From Bacteroides faecis MAJ27 (lineage in GTDB: Bacteria; Bacteroidota; Bacteroidia; Bacteroidales; Bacteroidaceae), in NCBI RefSeq assembly GCF_900106755.1, contig NZ_FNNN01000012.1:112907-176906 (forward strand): a stretch of 64,000 nt of DNA, written 5' to 3'. Positions 1-7,206 of the stretch are shown here, piece by piece. The notes under the pieces were generated by a model. That model was given only the letters and a program-made list of their open reading frames with translations, was not told where the DNA came from and did no database searches. Each line of letters opens with the position of its first letter. Position 1 is the stretch's first letter. Made by a program: the position numbers and the translations under genes.

Positions 1-75
1 GAACTGATAGAAGCAACTCTATTTTCATGATAAAATAGAATATAGAGTACTCACATAACTACTTTTCTTACTGAA

Positions 76-130
76 AAAGTCCGAATCCCAATTGCTTTTT
101 GCAATTTAAAGATTCGGACTTTCTTTTTTT
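76..130. terminator. Rho-independent terminator, probably bidirectional
   Basis: A 12-bp perfect stem (76-87 with 111-122) encloses a second small stem (AATTGC/GCAATT) and is followed on the plus strand by a T-rich run to 130; on the other side an A-run gives a U-tract for the minus strand. It can end the nagA operon coming from the right and any plus-strand gene lying left of the window. Positions 1-75 and 131-244 show no gene that I can support. Confidence 0.8.
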
Positions 131-244
131 AAATAGGACATCAGGTACAATTAATACAAAATAAAGCCCTGGAACAGTTAGAAGGTATGATATTTCAATT
201 CCATGCGATGTCCTATAATCAAAATATCATACAGATAACACTTG

Positions 245-1417
245 TCATTTATGCAGCAGCTTATCAGTCCCCGGAACAACTTTTCCCATCGACCAGACAC
301 ACCGCACATTCAATTCCTTATCAAGTATCACAATATCAGCATCCTTACCTTTAGACAATGCCCCTTTCCGGTCATTTACCCCAATCAGACGAGCAGGAGT
401 TTCGGAAGCCATACGCACGGCATCTTCCAAAGGAATACTCGCCTTCTTCACCATGGTGCGAACCAGCACATCCATAGTCGCCAAACTACCAGCTAATGCA
501 GAATGATCCGCCATCTTGCATACTCCGTCCTCAATGATATAACGCGGATCAATCGGCTCATTCCCTTCATCAGCAGCATAGGCCAACGCATCAGTCACCA
601 GACAGGTATTCTCTACTCCTTTCAGTTTATAAACCAGTTTCAGAATAGTAGCAGGCAGATGAATACCGTCTGCAATAACTTCTACCGTCATTCCATCTGT
701 CAGATATACACTCTCTACCGTACCTTCATATTTGTATTCACGACGCTTGTGAAAACCGGGCATCGCATTATAGAAATGAGCAGCATGCGAGAATCCTACC
801 GCATACGCCGCCTTAATCTCATCATATTCAGCTTCCGTATGAGTAACAGCTGTCATAATCCCTTTTGAACGAGTATATTTCGCAAAATCATGCGCACCAT
901 GCAGTTCGGGACTGATATCCCAACGCTTGATACAAGAAGTATGCTCCAACAACGGAATATATTCATTCTCATCAGGAGTTTTCAGAAAGCCGTCATACTG
1001 GCTTCCTGCCATCTTCGGATTCAGATAAGGGCCTTCGATATGCAGGCCGAGAATCGGTGACTCCGGTTCCTTCATCAGTTTTTCGCAAACGTCGACCGCC
1101 TGATATATCTTCTCAAACGAGGTAGATGACAAAGTAGGAAATATACCGGTAGCCCCATGTTTTAAATGAGCAGTTGCTGCAATACGAGAAGCTTCTTCCG
1201 TCACTTCGGTAAAATCATGACCACCGCCACCGTGCGCATGCATACTGACAAATCCCGGTACAATCGTCATACCTCTGGCATCAATCACCGTTGCACCGAT
1301 AACTGCCAGATCACTATTGGTTACTTCCAATATTTTTCCATCACAAATCAAAACAGAGCCGTCTTTCAGCCAGCCTTGCGGAGTAAGTATTCTTCCGTTG
1401 ATTATTTGAGTTAACAT
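245..1417 (-). CDS. nagA: N-acetylglucosamine-6-phosphate deacetylase (copy 1)
   Basis: 390 aa, full length for the amidohydrolase-superfamily NagA. The enzyme removes acetate from GlcNAc-6-phosphate in the cytoplasm, feeding amino-sugar breakdown and recycling. Metal-site features are present: His60-x-His62 in HAHGGGG, Glu128 in GLHIEGP, the later HTEAE and HAAHFYNAM segments, and the catalytic Asp in TDALA. It lies 19 bp after a close paralogue (1437-2603) on the same strand, so the two are probably one operon ending at the hairpin at 76-130. Why two copies are kept is not visible; different acetylated amino-sugar phosphates are possible. Family assignment is firm, exact substrate is inferred. 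Confidence 0.93.
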   Translation of the reverse strand: MLTQIINGRILTPQGWLKDGSVLICDGKILEVTNSDLAVIGATVIDARGMTIVPGFVSMHAHGGGGHDFTEVTEEASRIAATAHLKHGATGIFPTLSSTSFEKIYQAVDVCEKLMKEPESPILGLHIEGPYLNPKMAGSQYDGFLKTPDENEYIPLLEHTSCIKRWDISPELHGAHDFAKYTRSKGIMTAVTHTEAEYDEIKAAYAVGFSHAAHFYNAMPGFHKRREYKYEGTVESVYLTDGMTVEVIADGIHLPATILKLVYKLKGVENTCLVTDALAYAADEGNEPIDPRYIIEDGVCKMADHSALAGSLATMDVLVRTMVKKASIPLEDAVRMASETPARLIGVNDRKGALSKGKDADIVILDKELNVRCVWSMGKVVPGTDKLLHK

Positions 1418-1436
1418 CGTTTTCTTTTTTTAGTCG

Positions 1437-2603
1437 TTAAAACAGCTTGTTTGTACCTTCTACCAATTGTCCCATCGCCCAGACTGCCCTTACATTCAGA
1501 TCTCTGTCCAGGGCAATAATATCTGCGTCTTTGCCACGCTCCAGCGTACCTTTGCGGTCGAGTACCCCCATGATACGAGCCGGAGTTTCTGAAGCCATCC
1601 TCACAGCATCCGCCAGAGGAATCTCAGCTTTCTGTACCATCGTACGGATCAGACGGTCCATTGTCGCTACACTTCCTGCCAGGGCAGAACGGTCGGCCAG
1701 TTTACACACACCGTCTTCGATAATTACACGCGGATCAAAAGCCGTCTGACTGTCACTTGCCGCACAAGCCAGCGCATCAGTAATCAGACACGTACGCTCT
1801 ACTCCTTTTATCTTATAGACCAGACGAAGAATGGTAGGAGGCACATGAATGCCATCAGCTACGACTTCCACTGTCATATCATCAATCAAATAAATACTTT
1901 CTACTGTACCTTCATACTTATATTCCTTCCGTTTGTGAAAGCCCGGCATCGCATTGTAGAAATGGGTAGCATGCGTATATCCTGCCTCATACGCAGTCTG
2001 GATATCTTCAAACTCAGCCTGCGTATGTCCCACAGATGCCAATACACCTTTTGCAGTGATATACTTTCCGAACTGCATGGCACCCGGAAGTTCCGGTGCC
2101 GCATCCCAACGCCTGATACAATGAGTTTCTTCCAGTAAAGGGATATATTCTTCCGGATCGGGATCTTTGATATTCTCCGGAATCTGTCCGCCGGCCATTT
2201 CCATATTGAAGTAATGCCCTTCCAGATGTAGTCCGAGTACGGGACTGTCCGGTTCTGCCATCATTTTCCCGGTAGTCTCTGCAGCTGCGCGGATCATAGG
2301 AATAGTAGAAGAAGAGAGAGTTGGAAAAATACTGGTAGTTCCGTGTTGCATGTGAGCTTTAATTGCTGTCCGGAAAGCCTCTTCGGTCCCTTCCATAAAG
2401 TCCCTTCCACCACCTCCATGAACATGAATTTCCACTCCTCCCGGAACGATATACATGCCCTTGGCATCAATCAGTTTTGCTCCGATAACTGCCAGATCGC
2501 AGTTGGTCACTTCCAGAATTTTATTATCACGAATAAGTACCGACCCATCCTTTAACCAACCTTGAGGGGTCAGGATGCGTGCATTAATGATTTGTGTTAA
2601 CAT
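1437..2603 (-). CDS. nagA: N-acetylglucosamine-6-phosphate deacetylase (copy 2, first in operon)
   Basis: 388 aa, paralogue of the downstream gene, the first about 24 residues being almost identical. It keeps His60-x-His62, Glu128, the HTQAE and HATHFYNAM segments and TDALA, so it should be an active amidohydrolase. One difference is near the metal ligand: EGH (His130) where copy 1 and most NagA proteins have EGP. This may mark a shifted substrate preference; that is inference. It is the promoter-proximal gene of the pair, with a candidate -7 box about 85 bp upstream and no gene between it and the tRNA cluster. Confidence 0.93.
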   Translation of the reverse strand: MLTQIINARILTPQGWLKDGSVLIRDNKILEVTNCDLAVIGAKLIDAKGMYIVPGGVEIHVHGGGGRDFMEGTEEAFRTAIKAHMQHGTTSIFPTLSSSTIPMIRAAAETTGKMMAEPDSPVLGLHLEGHYFNMEMAGGQIPENIKDPDPEEYIPLLEETHCIRRWDAAPELPGAMQFGKYITAKGVLASVGHTQAEFEDIQTAYEAGYTHATHFYNAMPGFHKRKEYKYEGTVESIYLIDDMTVEVVADGIHVPPTILRLVYKIKGVERTCLITDALACAASDSQTAFDPRVIIEDGVCKLADRSALAGSVATMDRLIRTMVQKAEIPLADAVRMASETPARIMGVLDRKGTLERGKDADIIALDRDLNVRAVWAMGQLVEGTNKLF

Positions 2604-2685
2604 ATCACAAGTTCTTAAATTAATTATAGGTCTGTGTGAGTCGATGACACTCTTTTTGGGGGAAGTACGTCGACTTTTGTGATTG

Positions 2686-2693
2686 CAAAATTA
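2686..2693 (-). promoter_or_regulatory. Candidate Bacteroides -7 box for the nagA pair
   Basis: Reads TAATTTTG on the minus strand, an exact match to TAnnTTTG. No TTTG is found at the normal 19-21 nt spacing (the nearest is only 12 nt away), so the assignment is tentative. The transcript would have a leader of about 75 nt containing a small AGTCGA/TCGACT inverted repeat. Confidence 0.4.
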
Positions 2694-2828
2694 CGCTTTT
2701 CTATCCAAACTATTGATAAAATAGTCCGGTAAACTTCCAATAAAATTCAAAAGATACCGGTCGGACAACAACGGGAGTTTATCCCTGGAATTTCCTCAAG
2801 AACAGGGATCAGAAAGAAAGTGCAGAAA

Positions 2829-2865
2829 CAAAAAAAAGGTTGCCAGTCTTATCGACCGACAACCT
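2829..2865 (-). terminator. Terminator of the tRNA operon
   Basis: On the minus strand an 11-bp stem (AGGTTG start, CAACCT end, with G-T pairs inside) and a 7-nt loop is followed by a run of eight T. It starts about 10 bp after the last tRNA-Gly, as expected for the end of the tRNA transcript. Confidence 0.9.
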
Positions 2866-2875
2866 CTTTATCTTG

Positions 2876-2948
2876 AGCGGAAAACGAGACTCGAACTCGC
2901 GACCCTAACCTTGGCAAGGTTATGCTCTACCAACTGAGCTATTTCCGC
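2876..2948 (-). tRNA. tRNA-Gly(GCC)
   Basis: 73 nt; acceptor GCGGAAA pairs with TTTCCGC, anticodon stem TAACC/GGTTA with loop TTGCCAA gives anticodon GCC; T-loop GTTCGAG is normal. CCA is not encoded. It is the last of six tRNA genes transcribed leftward and identical to the copies at 3101-3173 and 3414-3486. Confidence 0.96.
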
Positions 2949-2983
2949 AAACTAAATTTTCTCCATTCAGAAATCTGAAAGAT

Positions 2984-3068
2984 TGGTGCCCAGAACAGGA
3001 CTCGAACCTGCATGCCTCTCGACACACGCACCTGAAACGTGCGCGTCTACCAATTCCGCCACCTGGGC
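2984..3068 (-). tRNA. tRNA-Leu(CAG)
   Basis: Class II tRNA with long variable arm; anticodon stem CACGT/GCGTG, loop TTCAGGT, anticodon CAG. The body is 82 nt (2987-3068) and is followed by an encoded CCA, unlike the second copy at 3298-3379, which lacks CCA. Confidence 0.95.
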
Positions 3069-3100
3069 AAAACTTAGTTCCATTACTTCAAAGAAACAAG

Positions 3101-3173
3101 AGCGGAAAACGAGACTCGAACTCGCGACCCTAACCTTGGCAAGGTTATGCTCTACCAACTGAGCTATTTCCGC
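3101..3173 (-). tRNA. tRNA-Gly(GCC)
   Basis: Identical in fold and anticodon to the other two Gly(GCC) genes of this cluster. 73 nt, no encoded CCA. Confidence 0.96.
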
Positions 3174-3191
3174 AAATAACTTTAATGACTG

Positions 3192-3275
3192 TGAAGAGAA
3201 GGAGACTCGAACTCCCACGACATAACTGTCACTACCCCCTCAAAGTAGCGCGTCTACCAATTCCGCCACCTCTCC
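3192..3275 (-). tRNA. tRNA-Leu(GAG)
   Basis: Class II tRNA, 84 nt; anticodon stem CTACT/GGTAG with loop TTGAGGG gives GAG. Acceptor stem GGAGAGG pairs with TCTCTTC including G-T pairs; discriminator A; CCA not encoded. Confidence 0.95.
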
Positions 3276-3297
3276 AGAACTTTAAAGTTAATCTCTG

Positions 3298-3379
3298 TGC
3301 CCAGAACAGGACTCGAACCTGCATGCCTCTCGACACACGCACCTGAAACGTGCGCGTCTACCAATTCCGCCACCTGGGC
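3298..3379 (-). tRNA. tRNA-Leu(CAG), second copy
   Basis: 82 nt, same body as the copy at 2987-3068, but followed by CAG rather than CCA, so the CCA must be added enzymatically. The Leu(CAG)-Gly(GCC) pair appears twice, pointing to a tandem duplication. Confidence 0.95.
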
Positions 3380-3413
3380 AAAGATTATATTTCCAACATT
3401 TCAAAGAAACATG

Positions 3414-3486
3414 AGCGGAAAACGAGACTCGAACTCGCGACCCTAACCTTGGCAAGGTTATGCTCTACCAACTGAGCTATTTCCGC
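3414..3486 (-). tRNA. tRNA-Gly(GCC), promoter-proximal
   Basis: First gene of the tRNA operon; 73 nt, anticodon GCC. Its 5' end is about 13 nt after the predicted transcription start. Confidence 0.96.
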
Positions 3487-3505
3487 ATTTTTTCGTTTGC
3501 GGTTG

Positions 3506-3536
3506 CAAAGGTAGGGATTTTCCGTAATTCTGCAAA
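3506..3536 (-). promoter_or_regulatory. Promoter of the tRNA operon
   Basis: On the minus strand TTTG (3533-3536), then exactly 19 nt, then TACCTTTG (3506-3513), a full match to the Bacteroides sigma-ABfr promoter. Start of transcription is expected near 3499. Confidence 0.85.
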
Positions 3537-3604
3537 CATTCTGCCTGTTTTTTTCACAAGAATCTGCACACTTTGCTTCCGCAAACAAACAATCGTTTTG
3601 ATAA

Positions 3605-4744
3605 TCAACTCATTCGGTCTCGATAGTCTTCGTAAGAAAATTGCCTGTATATTTCAGCTTTACCTTCTTTTGTCCACAAAGCGATGGCCGGATGGTGTAT
3701 TCCGTTAAACATATTTGTCTTGACCATGGTATAATGAATCATATCTTCGAACACAATCCTTTCTCCGATTTGCAATTCATGATCGAAGCTCCACCATCCC
3801 ATATAGTCACCACTCAAACAGGAGTTTCCTCCCAAACGATAAATGAACTCACCTTCGTTCCCCATTTCCGCACCACGAACAGCAGGCTGATAAGGCATTT
3901 CCAGACAGTCGGGCATGTGACAAGTGAAACTGACGTTCAGAATGGCTGTCTTGATGCCGCGGCTTTCAACGATATCGACTACTTCCGAAGTCAGGACGCC
4001 TGTCTGCCATGTAAATGCCGAACCGGGTTCAAGAATGATCTGCAAATGGGGATATCGCACTTTCAAGTCCTGCAACAGTTTAATCAGATGCTCCGTATCA
4101 TAATCCTTTCGGGTCATCAGGTGTCCGCCTCCCAGGTTCAGCCATTTTATTTGTGGAAACCAGCGGGAGAATTTCTCTTCCAGATGCTGCAAAGTACGTT
4201 CCAATTCGTAAGAAGATGATTCGCAGTGGCAATGACAATGGAAACCTTCGATTCCCTGTGGCAATGTATCCGGCAATAAGTCTGCAGTAATACCGAAACG
4301 GGTACCGGGGGCACACGGATTATAAAGTTCTGTTTCTACTTCCGAATATTCGGGATTCACACGGATACCGCAGGAGATTCCGCTTCCTTCGGCTACTGTC
4401 ATCGGATAGAAACGATGGAACTGTGCCATCGAATTAAAGGTGATATGGCTGCTGCAACGCATGATCTCCGGAAAATCCTGCTCGGTATATGCAGGCGAAT
4501 AAGTATGCGCCTTACTGCCGAATTCTTCCAATGCCAGACGTGCCTCATACACGGAACTTGCCGTAGAATGGTCTATATATTCGCGGAATATCGGGAAAGA
4601 GCGCCACATGGCGAATGACTTGAAAGCGAGAATAATCTCCACTCCTGCCCTGTCGGCCACACTTTTTATCAAACACAGGTTCTTTCGCAAGAGCTCTTCT
4701 TCCATGATGTAGCAAGGAGAAGGAAATTGGGTAAAATCTATCAT
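3605..4744 (-). CDS. nspC: Carboxynorspermidine decarboxylase
   Basis: 379 aa from the ATG at 4744; a TTG two codons upstream is possible but less likely. It is a fold-III PLP decarboxylase of the DapDC/LysA group, acting in the cytoplasm on carboxy(nor)spermidine in the alternative spermidine pathway found in Bacteroidetes. The PLP lysine is Lys42 in AFKSFAMW; the HCHCESS segment and the GGGHLMTRKDYD phosphate-binding region are present. It stands alone between the tRNA operon and a divergent oxidoreductase gene; no partner dehydrogenase is in view. A TAnnTTTG match at 4788-4795 could be its -7 box, but no -33 box is at the right distance. Confidence 0.9.
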   Translation of the reverse strand: MIDFTQFPSPCYIMEEELLRKNLCLIKSVADRAGVEIILAFKSFAMWRSFPIFREYIDHSTASSVYEARLALEEFGSKAHTYSPAYTEQDFPEIMRCSSHITFNSMAQFHRFYPMTVAEGSGISCGIRVNPEYSEVETELYNPCAPGTRFGITADLLPDTLPQGIEGFHCHCHCESSSYELERTLQHLEEKFSRWFPQIKWLNLGGGHLMTRKDYDTEHLIKLLQDLKVRYPHLQIILEPGSAFTWQTGVLTSEVVDIVESRGIKTAILNVSFTCHMPDCLEMPYQPAVRGAEMGNEGEFIYRLGGNSCLSGDYMGWWSFDHELQIGERIVFEDMIHYTMVKTNMFNGIHHPAIALWTKEGKAEIYRQFSYEDYRDRMS

Positions 4745-4920
4745 ATACAAATTTATTATCTAAAGTCACGCCTTACGGACGCGACTGCAAAAATACAAAT
4801 TCAAAAGCAAAGAGAGATTCTTTTATTTTTAATTAAGACATTGAATTTCGAGAACTTTTTCTTATTTTTAGACCTTTATTTCATATAAGTAGTTATTTCA
4901 TCCTAAATACCCGATTGATT

Positions 4921-5475
4921 ATGAATAAAGATTTAAGAAAAGTAGTGATTCTCCTGGCGCATCCCAACATGAAAGAATCACAAGCAAACAAAGCATTGAT
5001 TGAGGCAGTGAGTGACATCGAAGGTGTAGCGGTATTCAATCTTTACGACCAGCAAGATGCTGCTTTTGATGTCGATGAGTGGAGCAAAATCATTTCCGAC
5101 GCTTCCGCACTTATTTATCAATTTCCTTTTCATTGGATGGCTGCACCGTCACTACTCAAAAGATGGCAGGACGAAGTCTTTACTTTTCTCTCCAAAACCC
5201 CGGCAGTAGCAGGAAAGCCATTGACTATAGTGACCACCACAGGTTCCGAATACGAAGCATATCGCAGTGGAGGCAGGAACCGCTTCACAACAGACGAGCT
5301 TCTACGCCCTTATCAAGTGAGCGCCATTCATTCGGGGATGTCCTGGCAAACACCTATTGTTGTTTATGGAATGGGAACCGCAGATGCGGGAAAGAATATC
5401 GCCGAAGGAGCTAATCAGTACAAACAACGGATAGAAATGCTTATCGGCAGCAGTAATGCAGGAAATAACTGGTAA
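4921..5475 (+). CDS. NAD(P)H oxidoreductase, flavodoxin-like fold family
   Basis: 184 aa from ATG 4921 (a TTG two codons earlier is ignored). It matches the flavodoxin-like-fold quinone reductase family (KefF/MdaB/general stress protein 14): N-terminal LLAHPNMKES phosphate-binding segment for FMN, YQFPFHWMAAP segment, and the VTTTGSEYEAY region. Such enzymes carry out two-electron reduction of quinones or related electrophiles in the cytoplasm, protecting against redox cycling. It is divergent from nspC, convergent with the TlpA-like gene, and separated from the latter by a perfect hairpin. No regulator is next to it. Confidence 0.85.
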   Translation: MNKDLRKVVILLAHPNMKESQANKALIEAVSDIEGVAVFNLYDQQDAAFDVDEWSKIISDASALIYQFPFHWMAAPSLLKRWQDEVFTFLSKTPAVAGKPLTIVTTTGSEYEAYRSGGRNRFTTDELLRPYQVSAIHSGMSWQTPIVVYGMGTADAGKNIAEGANQYKQRIEMLIGSSNAGNNW

Positions 5476-5507
5476 ATGAGATCTCCCCTATAGCTTATTT
5501 CAATTAG

Positions 5508-5556
5508 CTATTAGCAAAAACAAATTAGCTAATAGCTAATTTGTTTTTGCTAATAG
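5508..5556. terminator. Bidirectional terminator with perfect 23-bp stem
   Basis: 5508-5530 and 5534-5556 are exact reverse complements around a 3-nt loop (AAT). It sits between two convergent genes and has A- and T-runs inside the stem. It probably ends both the oxidoreductase gene and the leftward efflux operon. Confidence 0.75.
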
Positions 5557-5576
5557 GATATATTATCCTCTATATG

Positions 5577-7184
5577 TTATTGCAGTAACTTATCCAAACT
5601 GGCTTTTACCTCCTCGGCTGTTGGCTGGATAAGCAGAATTTTCCCTTCTTTATCAACCAGGAAAGTTCCTCCTCCGGCATTGCCGATTCCATATTTTTCC
5701 CATATCTTTCCTGCATCATTCAATTCTATAAGATTCAGCCAGGGATATTTATCTTTGGCTACAGCTTTTCTCATATCGTCTGCCTGACGTTCACGGGCAA
5801 CACCGACAACAGTAAAACCTTTATCTTTATAAGCTTCATAAACAGGAATCATGCTGATAGACGACCGCCGACAAGGGCCACACCAGGAAGCCCATAAATC
5901 AATCAACGCTACTTTTCCTTCTATTTCCTTGGATAATGTATGAGGAAGTCCTTCTGCATCAGGAGCTGTAAAGTCGATATACTTGCCACCCAGCTTTATT
6001 TCCCGGCTTGCAATCCAAAGTTTCATATAGTCCGTCATAGGATTATCAGCAAACTTGCCTGCATATCCTGTCTTATATATATGCATGATATCAGAGGCTT
6101 CTTCAGTGTCATGCATCCTTCTGATTTGTTGCTTCAACAGATACAACCCTACGATTGTAGGGTTCGACCGGATATATTCCTTTTCATAATTTTTGTATTT
6201 GCCATTAACTTCCTGACTCTTTTTTTCCAATGCCTTATAATCTTCTGTATAAGCCTTACCGTCATCATCTAACTGGCGCATCTTTTGAAAGATTTCCTTC
6301 CTTTCCTCTTCACTCTGAGCTTTTTCTACCTCTGCCTGCAAAGCAAGCGCTGCAGGAGTCAATATTTTATTCTCTTTTTCTAATTTTTCCCTTTCTTCCC
6401 GAAGTGAGTCAAAGAATAGCTTACCAGTTTCCTGTTTGAAACGGAGCAATTCTTTGGTCAATGGTGCGTCCGAGTAAACTTCAGGTGCCTGGGACGAATG
6501 CAGGATAATTTCAATTTTCCCGTTCTCTGAAAAGAAAGAAGTCGGATACCAAGCCCCCTGCAGGTTATCGCTCCAGGCATACAGTTCATAGGGTTCTTCC
6601 CTATCAGTATACAAGTCATACGAAAATTTCCCGTCACGTACCGGAATGGAAATCCATCCCTGCACACGTGGATCGGTTCCTTCCGGCATTAACATCAAGC
6701 GGCTGTATGCCGGACAGTTGGCTACCGTCCCTTCAATACGACAATGAATTTTCTTATTTATCTGCTTATTTTCCAAGCAAATATCATTTACCCGAAAACC
6801 ATTCCCTTCCGGAATCATTTCATCATAATCAACCATTCTGTCCCGTTTATCTACCGGCTCGAACTGCAACGAAAACGAGCGATTCCAAGACTCGGGCATA
6901 TACTCTTCGTGATCCAGTTTAATCCCCGTAGCACGTATCAAACGGTAGACTTTTCCCGTTTCTTTCCCTTTCAATACAGAAGAAGAAGCTATCCGGACCC
7001 AATAGTTAGGGCGGCTATACATATCTCCTCTAAGGATAACTGCCGTATCCGAAACTTCCGCCTGATAAAACTCCAATGCATCAGTAGTACGTTGTCCCAT
7101 TACCGGATAATCAATGACTCTCGTCTGTGCTGTGGCATACATGCCTATGAAGGCAAGCCCAACCGTTAATAATATGCTTTTCAT
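5577..7184 (-). CDS. TlpA-like thioredoxin-domain exported protein
   Basis: 535 aa with a signal peptide (MKSILLTVGLAF...ATAQ). The N-terminal half is a beta-rich region like the DUF4369-type domains common in Bacteroides TlpA proteins; a Lys/Glu-rich helical linker at about 250-330 follows; the C-terminal 140 residues are a TlpA/ResA-type thioredoxin domain with WCGPC at about 434-438. It likely reduces or guards disulfides in the periplasm. The segment that normally holds the cis-proline of thioredoxins reads GNAGGGTFLVD, so that proline seems replaced by Gly. It starts 22 bp after the second RND pump and is the last gene of the efflux operon. Confidence 0.82.
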   Translation of the reverse strand: MKSILLTVGLAFIGMYATAQTRVIDYPVMGQRTTDALEFYQAEVSDTAVILRGDMYSRPNYWVRIASSSVLKGKETGKVYRLIRATGIKLDHEEYMPESWNRSFSLQFEPVDKRDRMVDYDEMIPEGNGFRVNDICLENKQINKKIHCRIEGTVANCPAYSRLMLMPEGTDPRVQGWISIPVRDGKFSYDLYTDREEPYELYAWSDNLQGAWYPTSFFSENGKIEIILHSSQAPEVYSDAPLTKELLRFKQETGKLFFDSLREEREKLEKENKILTPAALALQAEVEKAQSEEERKEIFQKMRQLDDDGKAYTEDYKALEKKSQEVNGKYKNYEKEYIRSNPTIVGLYLLKQQIRRMHDTEEASDIMHIYKTGYAGKFADNPMTDYMKLWIASREIKLGGKYIDFTAPDAEGLPHTLSKEIEGKVALIDLWASWCGPCRRSSISMIPVYEAYKDKGFTVVGVARERQADDMRKAVAKDKYPWLNLIELNDAGKIWEKYGIGNAGGGTFLVDKEGKILLIQPTAEEVKASLDKLLQ

Positions 7185-7206
7185 CTTTCAATAGTTTTAT
7201 CAGATC

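Noticed and set aside
2876..3486. Regular repeats suggesting a CRISPR array
   Set aside because: The repeats are tRNA-Gly and tRNA-Leu genes with normal cloverleaf features.
4788..4795. Full promoter for nspC
   Set aside because: TATTTTTG is present, but the nearest TTTG is 12 nt away rather than about 19, so only a possible -7 box remains.
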